Source: Halanaerobacter jeridensis
GTDB lineage: Bacteria; Bacillota; Halanaerobiia; Halobacteroidales; Halobacteroidaceae
DNA: 64,000 nucleotides
Assembly (NCBI RefSeq): GCF_016908315.1
Contig: NZ_JAFBDQ010000002.1
Location: 1 to 64,000 of the forward strand
Direction of reading: 5' to 3'
Shown here: piece by piece, positions 34,282 through 42,942 of the stretch
Layout of the letters: each line of letters starts with the position of its first letter
How positions within the stretch are numbered: position 1 is the stretch's first letter
Made by a program: the position numbers and the translations under genes
Notes under the pieces: generated by a model
Database searches by the model: none
Seen by the model: the letters and a program-made list of their open reading frames with translations, nothing else
What the model was told of the DNA's origin: nothing

Positions 34282-34310
34282 TTGACTTTTGTAAAATTAT
34301 TTGCTATAAT
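34282..34310 (+). promoter_or_regulatory. Promoter of the Fur-family gene
   Basis: TTGACT (34282-34287), 17 nt, TATAAT (34305-34310), about 50 nt before the start codon. Confidence 0.8.
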
Positions 34311-34360
34311 TTTTACAGAAAGTACTATTAAGAATTATTATTAAGAAAGAGGTAGAAATT

Positions 34361-34747
34361 ATGAATGCCAAAAAGAGACGTATGACTAAACAACGTAAGA
34401 AAATTTTGGAAGTGTTGAAAAGTACAGACTGTCACCCGACTGCAGATTGGATTTATGAAGAGGTTAAAGAAGAGATTCCTAATATTAGTTTAGGAACTGT
34501 TTATCGTAATTTGAATGTATTAAAAGAGATGGGTAAAATAATGGAATTGAACTATGGTAGTGATCATAGTAGATTTGATGGGGTTCCTGAAAATCATTAT
34601 CACTTCAGATGTATAGAATGTGGTAAAGTAATGGATCTTGATATTGATGTCCAAGATGAGCTAGAGAAAAAGGCAGAAAATGAGATTGATGGAGAAATAG
34701 ATTATCATAGGACTGAGTTTTTTGGCTATTGTGATGAATGTAAGTAA
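34361..34747 (+). CDS. Fur-family transcriptional regulator (PerR-like)
   Basis: This 128-residue protein has a winged helix (TKQRKKILEVLKSTDCHPTADWIYEEVKEEIPNISLGTVYRNLNVLKEMG) followed by the dimer/metal domain. His in GVPENHYHFRC, structural zinc pairs CIEC and CDEC, and Asp-rich DLDIDVQDELE are seen. The order PENHYHFRCIEC...YCDEC is like PerR, which senses peroxide through a metal-bound His. Distinction from Fur or Zur needs more than sequence. It faces ldh across a shared control region. Confidence 0.88.
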   Translation: MNAKKRRMTKQRKKILEVLKSTDCHPTADWIYEEVKEEIPNISLGTVYRNLNVLKEMGKIMELNYGSDHSRFDGVPENHYHFRCIECGKVMDLDIDVQDELEKKAENEIDGEIDYHRTEFFGYCDECK

Positions 34748-34763
34748 ATTGATTAGTTATCGG

Positions 34764-34802
34764 AATCATCCTTACCTAAAATGGTGAGGATGATTATTTT
34801 AT
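34764..34802 (+). terminator. Terminator after the Fur-family gene
   Basis: AATCATCCTTACC pairs with GGTGAGGATGATT around TAAAAT and is followed by ATTTTATTT. Confidence 0.8.
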
Positions 34803-34870
34803 TTAATAAAACTTTAGTAAGCGGGGTGTAATTTGGTTATAAACATTTCATTATTTTATAACCAGTCATT

Positions 34871-36445
34871 ATGGATGATAAAAACAAATTTTTGCACCAA
34901 ATAGTTGATAATCCAAAATGTTTAGATGAAATTTTAGACTTCATTGTTGATGCTTTTTTTATTGTTAATCATCAAGGTCAAATTTTAAAAGTCAATCAGA
35001 ATGCAGTTGATATTTTAAAGTATTCTAAAAAAGAGCTTTTAAAAATGAAACTAGAAGAGTTAGAAGTAGAACATCAAGTGTTGAAAGATTTCGATATTCC
35101 AGCAACTGAAGAAAGTTATTCAGTTGAATGCAAATTAAAGACTGCTACAGGTCAGATTAAGCATTTTGAAATTACGGTTACTGAAGTGGATAAACTAGAA
35201 GAAGAAGTGTTTTTAATATTTGCTCATAATATTACACAATATAAGGAAAAAGAAATTGAGTTAAAGCAAACTTGTAGAGAGAATAAAGATTTTGTAGATG
35301 AATTAAGAAAACAAAAAAATAGGATTAATACTATTTTACAAACTTCGATGGATGCCTTTTGGATTATGGATATAGAGGGTTATATTTTAGAAACTAATGA
35401 GGCTTTTAGAAATATGTTTGGTTATTCTTTAATGGAAATTATGAATCTAAATATAAATATTAACGATTTAGATGTAACGAGAGATAAAGTATCAATTTTG
35501 GAAAAACTACAAGGAATAAGATATGAGGGTAAGGATAGATTTGAAACTAAGTATAAGTGTAAAAATGGTAACATGAAAGACTTAGAAATAAGTGTGACTT
35601 ATGTTGAAACTTTAGATGAACCTATTTTTGAAGTTTTTGCGCGTGATATTAGTGAACGAAAGAAAAAAGAAAAAGCTTTGCAGAGAACTCAAAAACAATT
35701 AGTTCAGTCTGAAAAGATGGCAGCATTAGGTCGATTAGTAGCAGGAATAGCTCATGAAATAAATACTCCGATAGGTGTAGGTATTACTGCTGCTTCTCAT
35801 ATCGCAGATGAGACTAAATCTATTATTGATTTATATAATGATAATAACATGAAAAGAGAAGATTTAGAAAATTATTTAAAAACAATCTTGGATACTTCAG
35901 ATATGATTTTAAAAAATTTAGATAATGCTTCAGAATTAATAAGTAATTTTAAGCAGGTAGCAGTAGATAGAACTGATAATAAAAAGAGAAAGTTCAAGTT
36001 AAAAGAATATTTAAAAGATGTATTAGTAAGTTTAAAACCTAAACTAAAAAATACAAAGCATAAAGTCAAAATTAATGGTGCAGATGATTTAGAAGTGGAT
36101 ACTTATCCAGGAGCTATTTCTCAAATTATTACTAATTTAACGGTTAACTCTCTTCGTCATGCTTTTGAAAAGCAAGAACAAGGAGTAATAAAAATTGATA
36201 TTTTAGAAAAAGATAAAGTAGTAGAACTAAGATATAGTGACAATGGTCGGGGGATGGCTGAAGAGGAGAAAGAAAAAATATTTGATCCCTTTTATACTAC
36301 TAAACGTGGTCAAGGGGGAACAGGTTTAGGTTTGAATTTAGTCTACAATTTAGTTACTAGTACTTTAAATGGAAAAATTGAATGTGATAGTAAGCTAGGT
36401 GAAGGTACAACATTTACTATTTTATTTCCTAAAGAAGGTAATTAA
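34871..36445 (+). CDS. PAS-PAS sensor histidine kinase
   Basis: This 524-residue soluble kinase has PAS domain 1 at about 15-130 (ILDFIVDAFFIVNHQGQILKVNQNAVDIL) and PAS domain 2 at about 150-265 (TSMDAFWIMDIEGYILETNEAFRNMFGYS). The dimerisation box holds His295 in AGIAHEINTPIGVG. The catalytic domain has NLTVNSLRHAFE (N box), YSDNGRGMAEEEKEKIFDPFYTTK (G1/F box) and GGTGLGLNLVYN (G2). No membrane segment, so the signal is cytoplasmic. No response regulator is adjacent: an orphan kinase. No SD precedes the ATG and an in-frame stop lies four codons upstream, so the start is fixed but translation may be weak. Confidence 0.9.
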   Translation: MDDKNKFLHQIVDNPKCLDEILDFIVDAFFIVNHQGQILKVNQNAVDILKYSKKELLKMKLEELEVEHQVLKDFDIPATEESYSVECKLKTATGQIKHFEITVTEVDKLEEEVFLIFAHNITQYKEKEIELKQTCRENKDFVDELRKQKNRINTILQTSMDAFWIMDIEGYILETNEAFRNMFGYSLMEIMNLNININDLDVTRDKVSILEKLQGIRYEGKDRFETKYKCKNGNMKDLEISVTYVETLDEPIFEVFARDISERKKKEKALQRTQKQLVQSEKMAALGRLVAGIAHEINTPIGVGITAASHIADETKSIIDLYNDNNMKREDLENYLKTILDTSDMILKNLDNASELISNFKQVAVDRTDNKKRKFKLKEYLKDVLVSLKPKLKNTKHKVKINGADDLEVDTYPGAISQIITNLTVNSLRHAFEKQEQGVIKIDILEKDKVVELRYSDNGRGMAEEEKEKIFDPFYTTKRGQGGTGLGLNLVYNLVTSTLNGKIECDSKLGEGTTFTILFPKEGN

Positions 36446-36464
36446 ATTGTAAAGGAGAGATAAT

Positions 36465-37376
36465 ATGAATTTAGGATATGCTTGTATTAATTTAACTTTA
36501 GATGACAATAAACCTAATCGACGTACTACGGCTAAATATTTAAAAAAATTAACTCCGCAAGAACAATTAGATAAATTGAATGGATTATTAAAAGAAAATT
36601 TAACTAATACATTAAAAATATTAAAATTTAATGTAGAGCATAACATAAAGTTATACCGTATTTCATCAGATATTGTGCCTTTATCTACGCATCCAATTAC
36701 TAGCGATTGGGATTATATTGAGCAAGAAAGAGAATTGTTAGAAGAAATCGGCGATTTTGTAAAGGATAATAATTTATTAGTCAGTATGCATCCTGGACAA
36801 TATACAGTATTAAATAGTAATAGTGAAGATGTAGTAGAAAGAGCAATTGAAGATTTAGAATATCATTCAAAAATTTTAGAAGCAATGGGCTTGTCTACTA
36901 AACATAGGATTGTATTGCATATTGGTGGAGTTTATGGTGATAAAGAATCCGCTATAAAAAGATTTAAAGAAAATTTCAAGAAGTTATCGAAAGATATTCA
37001 AGAGCGGTTGATTATTGAAAATGATGATAAATCATATACTAGCAGTGAAGTCTTGGCAATAGCTCAGGATTTAGATATCCCGATGGTTTTTGATGTGCAT
37101 CATTTCAACTGTAATCATCAAGAAGATGAAGTAATGGCAGAATTATTCCCGCAAATTTTAGAGACTTGGCCCCAAGAGGAGACTCCTAAAATTCATTTTT
37201 CATCTCCGCGAAATGAGGAAAAATTCTTGAGTCATGCTGATTATATAGATAGTGCTGATTTTAATCAGTTTATGTCTCAGGCTAAGGAATGGACAGATAG
37301 AGATTTTAATGTAATGCTAGAATGTAAGAAGAAGGATAAAGCATTACGGAAATTAAGATATGAACTTGATTATTAA
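36465..37376 (+). CDS. uvsE: UV DNA damage endonuclease
   Basis: This 303-residue UvsE/UVDE enzyme is a TIM-barrel metal nuclease that nicks 5' of UV photoproducts. Start MNLGYACINLTL, then YRISSDIVPLSTHP, LVSMHPGQYTVLNS, IVLHIGGVYGDKESAIKRF, RLIIENDDKSYT, VFDVHHFNCNH and IHFSSPR supply the metal-binding His, Glu and Asp residues. SD AAGGAGAG. It starts 19 bp after the kinase gene, so the two may be co-transcribed. Confidence 0.94.
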   Translation: MNLGYACINLTLDDNKPNRRTTAKYLKKLTPQEQLDKLNGLLKENLTNTLKILKFNVEHNIKLYRISSDIVPLSTHPITSDWDYIEQERELLEEIGDFVKDNNLLVSMHPGQYTVLNSNSEDVVERAIEDLEYHSKILEAMGLSTKHRIVLHIGGVYGDKESAIKRFKENFKKLSKDIQERLIIENDDKSYTSSEVLAIAQDLDIPMVFDVHHFNCNHQEDEVMAELFPQILETWPQEETPKIHFSSPRNEEKFLSHADYIDSADFNQFMSQAKEWTDRDFNVMLECKKKDKALRKLRYELDY

Positions 37377-37396
37377 AATATTATACTAGTTTACTT

Positions 37397-37431
37397 GTCA
37401 CCTTTGCAGGGTGACTTTTTTATTTTTTGAA
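37397..37431 (+). terminator. Terminator after uvsE
   Basis: GTCACC/GGTGAC with loop TTTGCAG is followed by TTTTTTATTTTTT. Confidence 0.88.
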
Positions 37432-37472
37432 ATTTAAGAATAAAAATAATTAAGTAATCTAATAATAATCTA

Positions 37473-37713
37473 TATAAAGTGTAACTTCGAGATGTCTGAG
37501 CAAGCATTTCTTCGTTTAGAAATTTAGGATGATTCGTCTAAAACTCGTAAACTTAAAATAAATTTAGTTTAATCAAAATTGGAGATTAAACAATACAAAA
37601 TTTATTTTAAGTTTACTTCATTAAGACTCATTAACATCCTAAATTTAATGCCACTACGAAAAACTTGCTCAGACATCTAATGATAGTTTTACTTTAATAG
37701 CGGGAGCAGGGAT
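37473..37713. repeat. Structured repeat element, copy B
   Basis: Same architecture as copy A but with different helices, all perfectly paired. P1 is 15 bp (37490-37504/37664-37678, AGATGTCTGAGCAAG). P2 is 12 bp (37520-37531/37635-37646, AAATTTAGGATG). P3 is 19 bp (37547-37565/37598-37616). P4 is GTTTAATC/GATTAAAC. Conserved boxes: TATAAAGTGTAACTTCG, TTTCTTCG, ATTCGTCTAAA, CTTCATTAAGACTCATTAA, TTACTTTAAT..GCGGGAGCAGGGAT. Lies downstream of the uvsE terminator and is arranged tail to tail with copy C. No ORF inside. Confidence 0.85.
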
Positions 37714-37831
37714 TGTCTTATCAAGATAGTTATGTTTTAATTGTAAGTTTTTGATTTTGACTAATTATTAGCCAAATTAAAATTAAAACCAAAAGGCACA
37801 ATCAAAAAATAAGCAATCCCAAAATGGTATA

Positions 37832-38069
37832 TCCCTGCTCCCACATTTAAAGTAAGACTGCCTTGGATTGAGATAAAATTATTTCGCAGCGTCTTTAAAT
37901 CTAGTTTGTAGATGAGTCTTAATGAAGTATAATAAGCTGTAATTTTGAAAGTTTAATTTCTAATTTAATTAAACTAAATTGCAGCTTATTATACGAATTT
38001 AGACGAATCAAACTAGATTTAGGAGCGAAGAAACTATTTTTATCTCAATCCGAAAGCTACACTTTATAT
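37832..38069. repeat. Structured repeat element, copy C (inverted)
   Basis: Reverse orientation to copies A and B. P1 GGATTGAGATAAAA (37865-37878) pairs with 38038-38051. P2 TAAATCTAGTTTG (37896-37908) pairs with 38009-38021. P3 GTATAATAAGCTGTAATT (37927-37944) pairs with 37977-37994 with one T-G. P4 is AGTTTAATT/AATTAAACT. The boxes CCTGCTCCCAC, ATGAGTCTTAATGAAG, TTTAGACGAATCA and CGAAG are complements of the A/B boxes. It ends about 20 nt before the start region of the hydrogenase operon, so it may be part of that leader. Confidence 0.85.
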
Positions 38070-38098
38070 AGATATTATTTTAGGAAGGGATGAGTGCT

Positions 38099-38608
38099 TT
38101 GCAAGATCGTAAAGCAATTCAAATGGATACAGATGATAAAGTTTTAGAAGATAAATACGAAAAGATAGATGAAATACTCAAAGAAGCTAAAGATAAAGAA
38201 GAAAGTCTAATTGATATTTTACATAAAGTACAAAAAGTAGTGGGGTATTTACCACGGGAAGTACAGATTAAAGTAGCACAGGATTTGGGAATTCCCTTAA
38301 GTGAGATTTATAGTGTAATTAGTTTTTATTCATTATTTTCTACTGAGCCAAAGGGAGATTATAATATAGAAGTTTGTATGGGCACGGCTTGTTATGTTAA
38401 AGGTAGTGATGAAGTGTTAAATGAGTTGAAAGAAGAATTAAAAATTGAACCTGGCCAGGTTACAGATGACGGTAAATTTAGTTTAGAAACAACTCGTTGT
38501 GTGGGGGCTTGCGGGATGGCACCAGTGCTGTTAGTTAATGGGGAAGCTCATGGACAAGTGGACAAAGAAAATGTAGCGGAGATTTTAGATAGTTATGGCA
38601 AGGAGTGA
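38099..38608 (+). CDS. hydC: Hydrogenase subunit HydC (NuoE-like, 2Fe-2S)
   Basis: About 169 residues from a TTG at 38099, ten bases after AGGAAGG; the ATG at 38090 is in frame but only one base from that SD. The NuoE-type thioredoxin fold binds a 2Fe-2S cluster through CMGTACYVKG and CVGACGMAP. KVQKVVGYLPREVQIKVAQDLGIPLSEIYSVISFYSLF is the usual N-terminal signature. It is the first gene of the hydCBA set for a trimeric, probably electron-bifurcating, [FeFe]-hydrogenase in the cytoplasm. Confidence 0.92.
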   Translation: MQDRKAIQMDTDDKVLEDKYEKIDEILKEAKDKEESLIDILHKVQKVVGYLPREVQIKVAQDLGIPLSEIYSVISFYSLFSTEPKGDYNIEVCMGTACYVKGSDEVLNELKEELKIEPGQVTDDGKFSLETTRCVGACGMAPVLLVNGEAHGQVDKENVAEILDSYGKE

Positions 38609-38614
38609 TAGTAG

Positions 38615-40414
38615 GTGGAGCAAAATAAAATTTTAGTTTGCGGAGGGACAAGTTGTCATTCTTCGGGAGCAGAAAATATCTATGAGAGATTAAATTTAGG
38701 ATTAACAGAACATGATTTGATTTCAAAGTATAGAATTATTGAAACCGGCTGTTTTGGTTTTTGTGAACAAGGGCCAATTGTAGTTGTGTATAATAAGCAG
38801 CGTGAAGGTGGAACATTTTACTGCCAATTGGAGTTGGAAGATATAGATAAAATCATTAGTCAAGATTTAGTAGGAGGCAAGATAGTGGATGACTTAGTTT
38901 ATACTGATCCTAATAGTGGTCAAAAAATAGGTGAGGTGGGGGAAATAGATTTTTATAAGTATCAACACCGCATTGCTTTAAGTAACTGCGGGGAGATAGA
39001 ACCGGCTAATGTTGAGGATTATCGAGCTAATGGTGGTTATGAGGCCTTAAAAAAAGTAGTTAATGAATTAGAGCCTAAAGAGGTGATAGAAGAAGTAAGA
39101 ACCTCTAGATTGCGTGGCCGGGGAGGTGGTGGATTTCCCACAGGGGTTAAGTGGGATATTACTTATGATAATCCTGAAACACCTAAATATATTATCTGTA
39201 ATGCTGATGAAGGAGACCCTGGAGCTTTTATGGATCGTAGTATTTTAGAAGGAGATCCTCATAGTATAATTGAAGGATTAGCAATTGGTGGTTATGCTAT
39301 TGGTGCTCAGCAAGGATTTGTTTATATTAGAGCCGAATATCCTTTGGCTGTAGAAAGATTGGAAGCAGCGATTAATAATGCTCGTAAAGAAGGATTATTA
39401 GGAGAAAATATATTTGAAAGTGCTTTTAACTTTGATGTAGAAATAAAAATTGGAGCAGGAGCCTTTGTTTGTGGAGAAGAGACTGCTTTAATTCAGTCAG
39501 TACAGGGGTATCGTGGTGATCCGCAGTCCAAACCACCTTATCCAGCCCAGCAAGGTTTATATGGACAGCCGACTTTAATCAATAATGTAGAAACTTTAGC
39601 TAATATTCCTATTATCTTACGCAAAGGTGGGGACTGGTATAGTTCTATTGGAACAGAAGAAAGTACAGGAACAAAGGTATTTGCTTTAGCAGGTGATATT
39701 AATAATACTGGTTTAATTGAAGTACCAATGGGCACTAGCTTAAGAAAAGTAATTTTTGAACTAGGAGGAGGAATTCCAGATGCTAAAGAATTCAAAGCAG
39801 CTCAAACTGGTGGACCATCTGGAGGATGTATTCCTAAAGAAGATCTAGATGTCTCATTAGATTATGATAGTCTTTTAGAAATGGGTTCCATGATGGGGTC
39901 AGGAGGATTGATTGTTCTAGATGAGAGCAACTGTATGGTTGATGTGGCAAGATTTTATTTAGACTTCACCCAAGATGAAGCCTGTGGTAAATGTGCTCCA
40001 GGAAGAATTGGTACTAAACGGATGTTAGAGATATTAACTAAAATAACTGAAGGCCAAGGTGAAGAAGAAGATTTAGATAAACTAGAAACTTTAGCGGAGA
40101 ACATAAAAAAAACTGCCCTATGTGGATTGTGTAAATCAGCACCTAATCCAGTGTTGAGTACATTAGAGCACTTTTGCGATGAGTATTTGGCCCATATTAA
40201 TGATGGGGTTTGCCCAGCAGGTGTCTGTTTTAAGGATAAAGGCTATGAAATTGACAAAGAAATTTGTATTGCCTGTAGTAAGTGTGAAGATATCTGCCCA
40301 GTTGATGCTATTAGAGGAGATACAGAGCAGAAATATGAGATTGACCCTGAATTATGTATTGTGTGTGGACAATGTGCAGAAGCTTGTCCAGTTGATGCCA
40401 TAGCAGAAATTTAA
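38615..40414 (+). CDS. hydB: Hydrogenase subunit HydB (NuoF-like, FMN/NADH-binding)
   Basis: This 599-residue subunit has an N-terminal 2Fe-2S thioredoxin-like domain (CGGTSCHSSGAENIYERL, TGCFGFCEQGPI). The FMN/NAD module follows (RGRGGGGFPTGVKWD, NADEGDPGAFMDRSILEGDPH), then an SLBB region and a 4Fe-4S site CGKCAPGRIGTKRM. A C-terminal 2x[4Fe-4S] ferredoxin has CIACSKCEDICPVDAI and CIVCGQCAEACPVDAI. It oxidises or reduces NAD(H) and exchanges electrons with ferredoxin in bifurcating hydrogenases. GTG start, 6 bp after hydC. Confidence 0.95.
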   Translation: MEQNKILVCGGTSCHSSGAENIYERLNLGLTEHDLISKYRIIETGCFGFCEQGPIVVVYNKQREGGTFYCQLELEDIDKIISQDLVGGKIVDDLVYTDPNSGQKIGEVGEIDFYKYQHRIALSNCGEIEPANVEDYRANGGYEALKKVVNELEPKEVIEEVRTSRLRGRGGGGFPTGVKWDITYDNPETPKYIICNADEGDPGAFMDRSILEGDPHSIIEGLAIGGYAIGAQQGFVYIRAEYPLAVERLEAAINNARKEGLLGENIFESAFNFDVEIKIGAGAFVCGEETALIQSVQGYRGDPQSKPPYPAQQGLYGQPTLINNVETLANIPIILRKGGDWYSSIGTEESTGTKVFALAGDINNTGLIEVPMGTSLRKVIFELGGGIPDAKEFKAAQTGGPSGGCIPKEDLDVSLDYDSLLEMGSMMGSGGLIVLDESNCMVDVARFYLDFTQDEACGKCAPGRIGTKRMLEILTKITEGQGEEEDLDKLETLAENIKKTALCGLCKSAPNPVLSTLEHFCDEYLAHINDGVCPAGVCFKDKGYEIDKEICIACSKCEDICPVDAIRGDTEQKYEIDPELCIVCGQCAEACPVDAIAEI

Positions 40415-40442
40415 AATTTATGCTAAAAAAAGGGGGGATAAA

Positions 40443-42260
40443 ATGATAAATTTAACAATAGATGGACAGCAGGTAGAAATTAAGGCAGGGGCAAAAGTTT
40501 TGGATGCAGCAGAAAAACTAGATATTGATATACCAACTTTATGTTATTTAGAAGGAGTGAATGAACCTGGAGCATGTAGGGTTTGTGTGGTAGAGATTAT
40601 AGGAGAAAAAGATTTACAGCCTGCTTGTAAGTATAATGTACGTGAAGGATTAGAGGTTAAAACAAATACTCCGGAAGTTTTGAATGCTAGAAAAGAAGTG
40701 ATTGAATTACTATTATCCGATCATCCGTTTGATTGTTTGACGTGTGCAGCAAATATGAATTGTGAGTTACAAGCTTTAGCAAAACAATTTGGGATTAGAG
40801 AAATAGATTTACAGGGGGCAAAGAATGAGTATCCGATTGATGATTTATCTCCTTCATTAGTTAGGGAACCGAGTAAGTGTATTATGTGTAGAAGATGTAT
40901 TGAAGTTTGCGCTGGAGTACAAGAAGTACATATTTATGATATTTTAGAGCGAGGATTTGGGGCAGTAGCAGGACCAGCATTTAACGACAGTTTAATGGAT
41001 ACTCCCTGTATCACTTGTGGGCAGTGTATTTTAGTCTGTCCGACTGGTGCTTTACATGCTAAAGATGATAAACAAAAAGTTTGGGATGCCTTGCGTGATT
41101 CTGAGAAACATGCTGTAATTCAAACAGCTCCAGCTATTAGAGTTACAATTGGGGAAATGTTTGGGTTAGAGCCAGGTAGTTTAGCAACAGGACAATTAGT
41201 GACTGCTTTAAAGAGATTAGGATTTGATAAAGTTTTTGATGACTGTTTTGGGGCTGATGTAGTAGTTATGGAAGAAGGACATGAATTAATGGAACGATTA
41301 GAGAGCGGTCAAGACTTACCGCAATTTACCTCTTGTTGTCCAGCTTGGGTGAAATTTTGTGAAAGCTTTTATCCTGAATTGATTCCTAATCTGTCTTCTT
41401 GTAAATCTCCACAACAAGTTTTCGGGGCTCTTGTTAAAACTTATTATGCTCAACAAGCAGAAATTGACGCAAGTAGTATTTTTTCTGTTTCTGTAATGCC
41501 CTGTGTAGCTAAAAAATATGAAGCAGCACGAGAAGAGATGAATGATAGTGGGCAAGATAGAGATGTTGACTGTAATTTAACTACGCAAGAATTAGGAGAA
41601 ATGATTAAAGAAGCCGGTTTGGATTTGAGTAAACTACCAGAGACAGAATACGATGAGCCGATGGGTTATGCTTCAGGAGCAGGAGTTATTTTTGGTTCAA
41701 CTGGTGGAGTATGCGAGGCTACTTTGCGAACAGTTTATGAAAAAATAACTGGGACTGAGTTAAATAGAGTTGAATTAAAAGAAGTGAGAGGGAAAGATTT
41801 TAAAGAAGGAATAATTGATTTAGGTGATGGGAGAATTATTAAAGCAGCAGTTGCAAGAGGGACAGGTAATGCTAGAAAACTAATTGAAAAACTGCAGTCA
41901 GGAGAGGCAGATTATGATTTTGTAGAAGTGATGGCTTGCCCAAATGGAGGATGTGTTGGTGGAGGAGGACAGCCTAACTATTCTGGCTATGATAGTTGGC
42001 GTGAAATGGGGGATAAATTTGTGCAGAGAGCAGAAGGATTAGTAGAGGCAGATCGTGGTAAAGAGCACCGTAAAGCTCATGAGAATCCCTTTGTAGAAAA
42101 ATTATATAATGAATTTTTAGAAAAACCGCATGGTGAAAAGTCACAAAAGTTATTACATACAGGATATGTAACAAGACAATTATATACAGATAGCCGATTA
42201 GTAGGAAAGAAAGAGGCTTCTTCAGAAATTTCTGATGCTAGAAAAGGAGAAGAAGCCTAA
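40443..42260 (+). CDS. hydA: [FeFe]-hydrogenase catalytic subunit HydA
   Basis: This 605-residue M3-type enzyme has an N-terminal 2Fe-2S domain (CYLEGVNEPGACRVCVVEI), a His-ligated 4Fe-4S site (HPFDCLTCAANMNCELQ) and two 4Fe-4S sites (CIMCRRCIEVC, CITCGQCILVCP). The H-cluster domain has L1 FTSCCPAWVKFCE, L2 MPCVAKKYEA and L3 MACPNGGCVGGGGQP. SSU-like tail to about 590. It makes or uses H2, with HydB/HydC coupling to NADH and ferredoxin. Maturases HydEFG are not in the window. SD AAGGGGGG. Confidence 0.97.
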   Translation: MINLTIDGQQVEIKAGAKVLDAAEKLDIDIPTLCYLEGVNEPGACRVCVVEIIGEKDLQPACKYNVREGLEVKTNTPEVLNARKEVIELLLSDHPFDCLTCAANMNCELQALAKQFGIREIDLQGAKNEYPIDDLSPSLVREPSKCIMCRRCIEVCAGVQEVHIYDILERGFGAVAGPAFNDSLMDTPCITCGQCILVCPTGALHAKDDKQKVWDALRDSEKHAVIQTAPAIRVTIGEMFGLEPGSLATGQLVTALKRLGFDKVFDDCFGADVVVMEEGHELMERLESGQDLPQFTSCCPAWVKFCESFYPELIPNLSSCKSPQQVFGALVKTYYAQQAEIDASSIFSVSVMPCVAKKYEAAREEMNDSGQDRDVDCNLTTQELGEMIKEAGLDLSKLPETEYDEPMGYASGAGVIFGSTGGVCEATLRTVYEKITGTELNRVELKEVRGKDFKEGIIDLGDGRIIKAAVARGTGNARKLIEKLQSGEADYDFVEVMACPNGGCVGGGGQPNYSGYDSWREMGDKFVQRAEGLVEADRGKEHRKAHENPFVEKLYNEFLEKPHGEKSQKLLHTGYVTRQLYTDSRLVGKKEASSEISDARKGEEA

Positions 42261-42307
42261 AGCAGGCTCGATGATTAATTAGTATCTACTAGAAAAGAGG
42301 TGTGCTG

Positions 42308-42376
42308 ATGCAGGTTCCTTTAATATTAATAGCTGCAGCATTAGTAATAACTATAATAATTATCATTAAAAGTTGA
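42308..42376 (+). CDS. Putative 22-residue membrane peptide
   Basis: ATG 42308 lies six bases after GAGGTG and encodes MQVPLILIAAALVITIIIIIKS, a single hydrophobic helix with a short positive tail. It is 47 bp downstream of hydA in an otherwise empty gap. Good SD and a clean membrane helix support a real small protein, perhaps a membrane tether or regulator. Too short to exclude chance. Confidence 0.4.
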   Translation: MQVPLILIAAALVITIIIIIKS

Positions 42377-42503
42377 TTATTTTTTTGATAATTACTTAAA
42401 ATTAGCAGCTTTAACTGATATAATTTATATGAGGTATAGTTGCTAGTGAAAATATAAAGCTAAAAACATAAATTTTTCATATTTTATTAGGGGTGAGATA
42501 TCT

Positions 42504-42914
42504 ATGATGTTCACTCAATTTACAGTGGAAACTAAAGAACATGATCAATTAATTGATATTACTGATAAGATTGCTAAAATAGTTGAGCAGTGGCATGTAA
42601 AAAATGGTAATTGTTTGGTCTTTATACCACATACTACAGCAGCAGTTACAATTAATGAAAGTGCGGATTCTGCTGTTAAAAGAGATATGTTAAGCAAATT
42701 AAGTGATATTATCCCCTGGGATGATAATTATGAACATTTAGAAGGGAATTCAGCAGCTCATCTGAAATCCAGTCTGATTGGGTGTTCTGAGGAAATAATT
42801 ATTAAAAATAAAGAACTTGTGTTAGGAACTTGGCAAGGAATCTTCTTAGCTGAATTTGATGGTCCGCGAACTCGTAAAGTAAAGGTCAAATTAACAGCAG
42901 ATGAAAAGGTTTAA
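42504..42914 (+). CDS. YjbQ/UPF0047 family protein
   Basis: This 136-residue single-domain protein has the UPF0047 signatures CLVFIPHTTAAVTINESAD, HLKSSLIGCSEEIII and LVLGTWQGIFLAEFDGPRTRKVKV. Members are described as secondary thiamine-phosphate synthases, from overexpression complementation, though the natural role is unclear. SD AGGGGTGAG. The PHP phosphatase gene follows 28 bp later, likely in one operon. Confidence 0.88.
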   Translation: MMFTQFTVETKEHDQLIDITDKIAKIVEQWHVKNGNCLVFIPHTTAAVTINESADSAVKRDMLSKLSDIIPWDDNYEHLEGNSAAHLKSSLIGCSEEIIIKNKELVLGTWQGIFLAEFDGPRTRKVKVKLTADEKV

Positions 42915-42942
42915 GCTTGATAAATATTGAGGAGGAAAACTT

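Noticed and set aside
38535-38726. Minus-strand ORFs within the hydrogenase operon
   Set aside because: Shadows of conserved plus-strand coding sequence without start signals.
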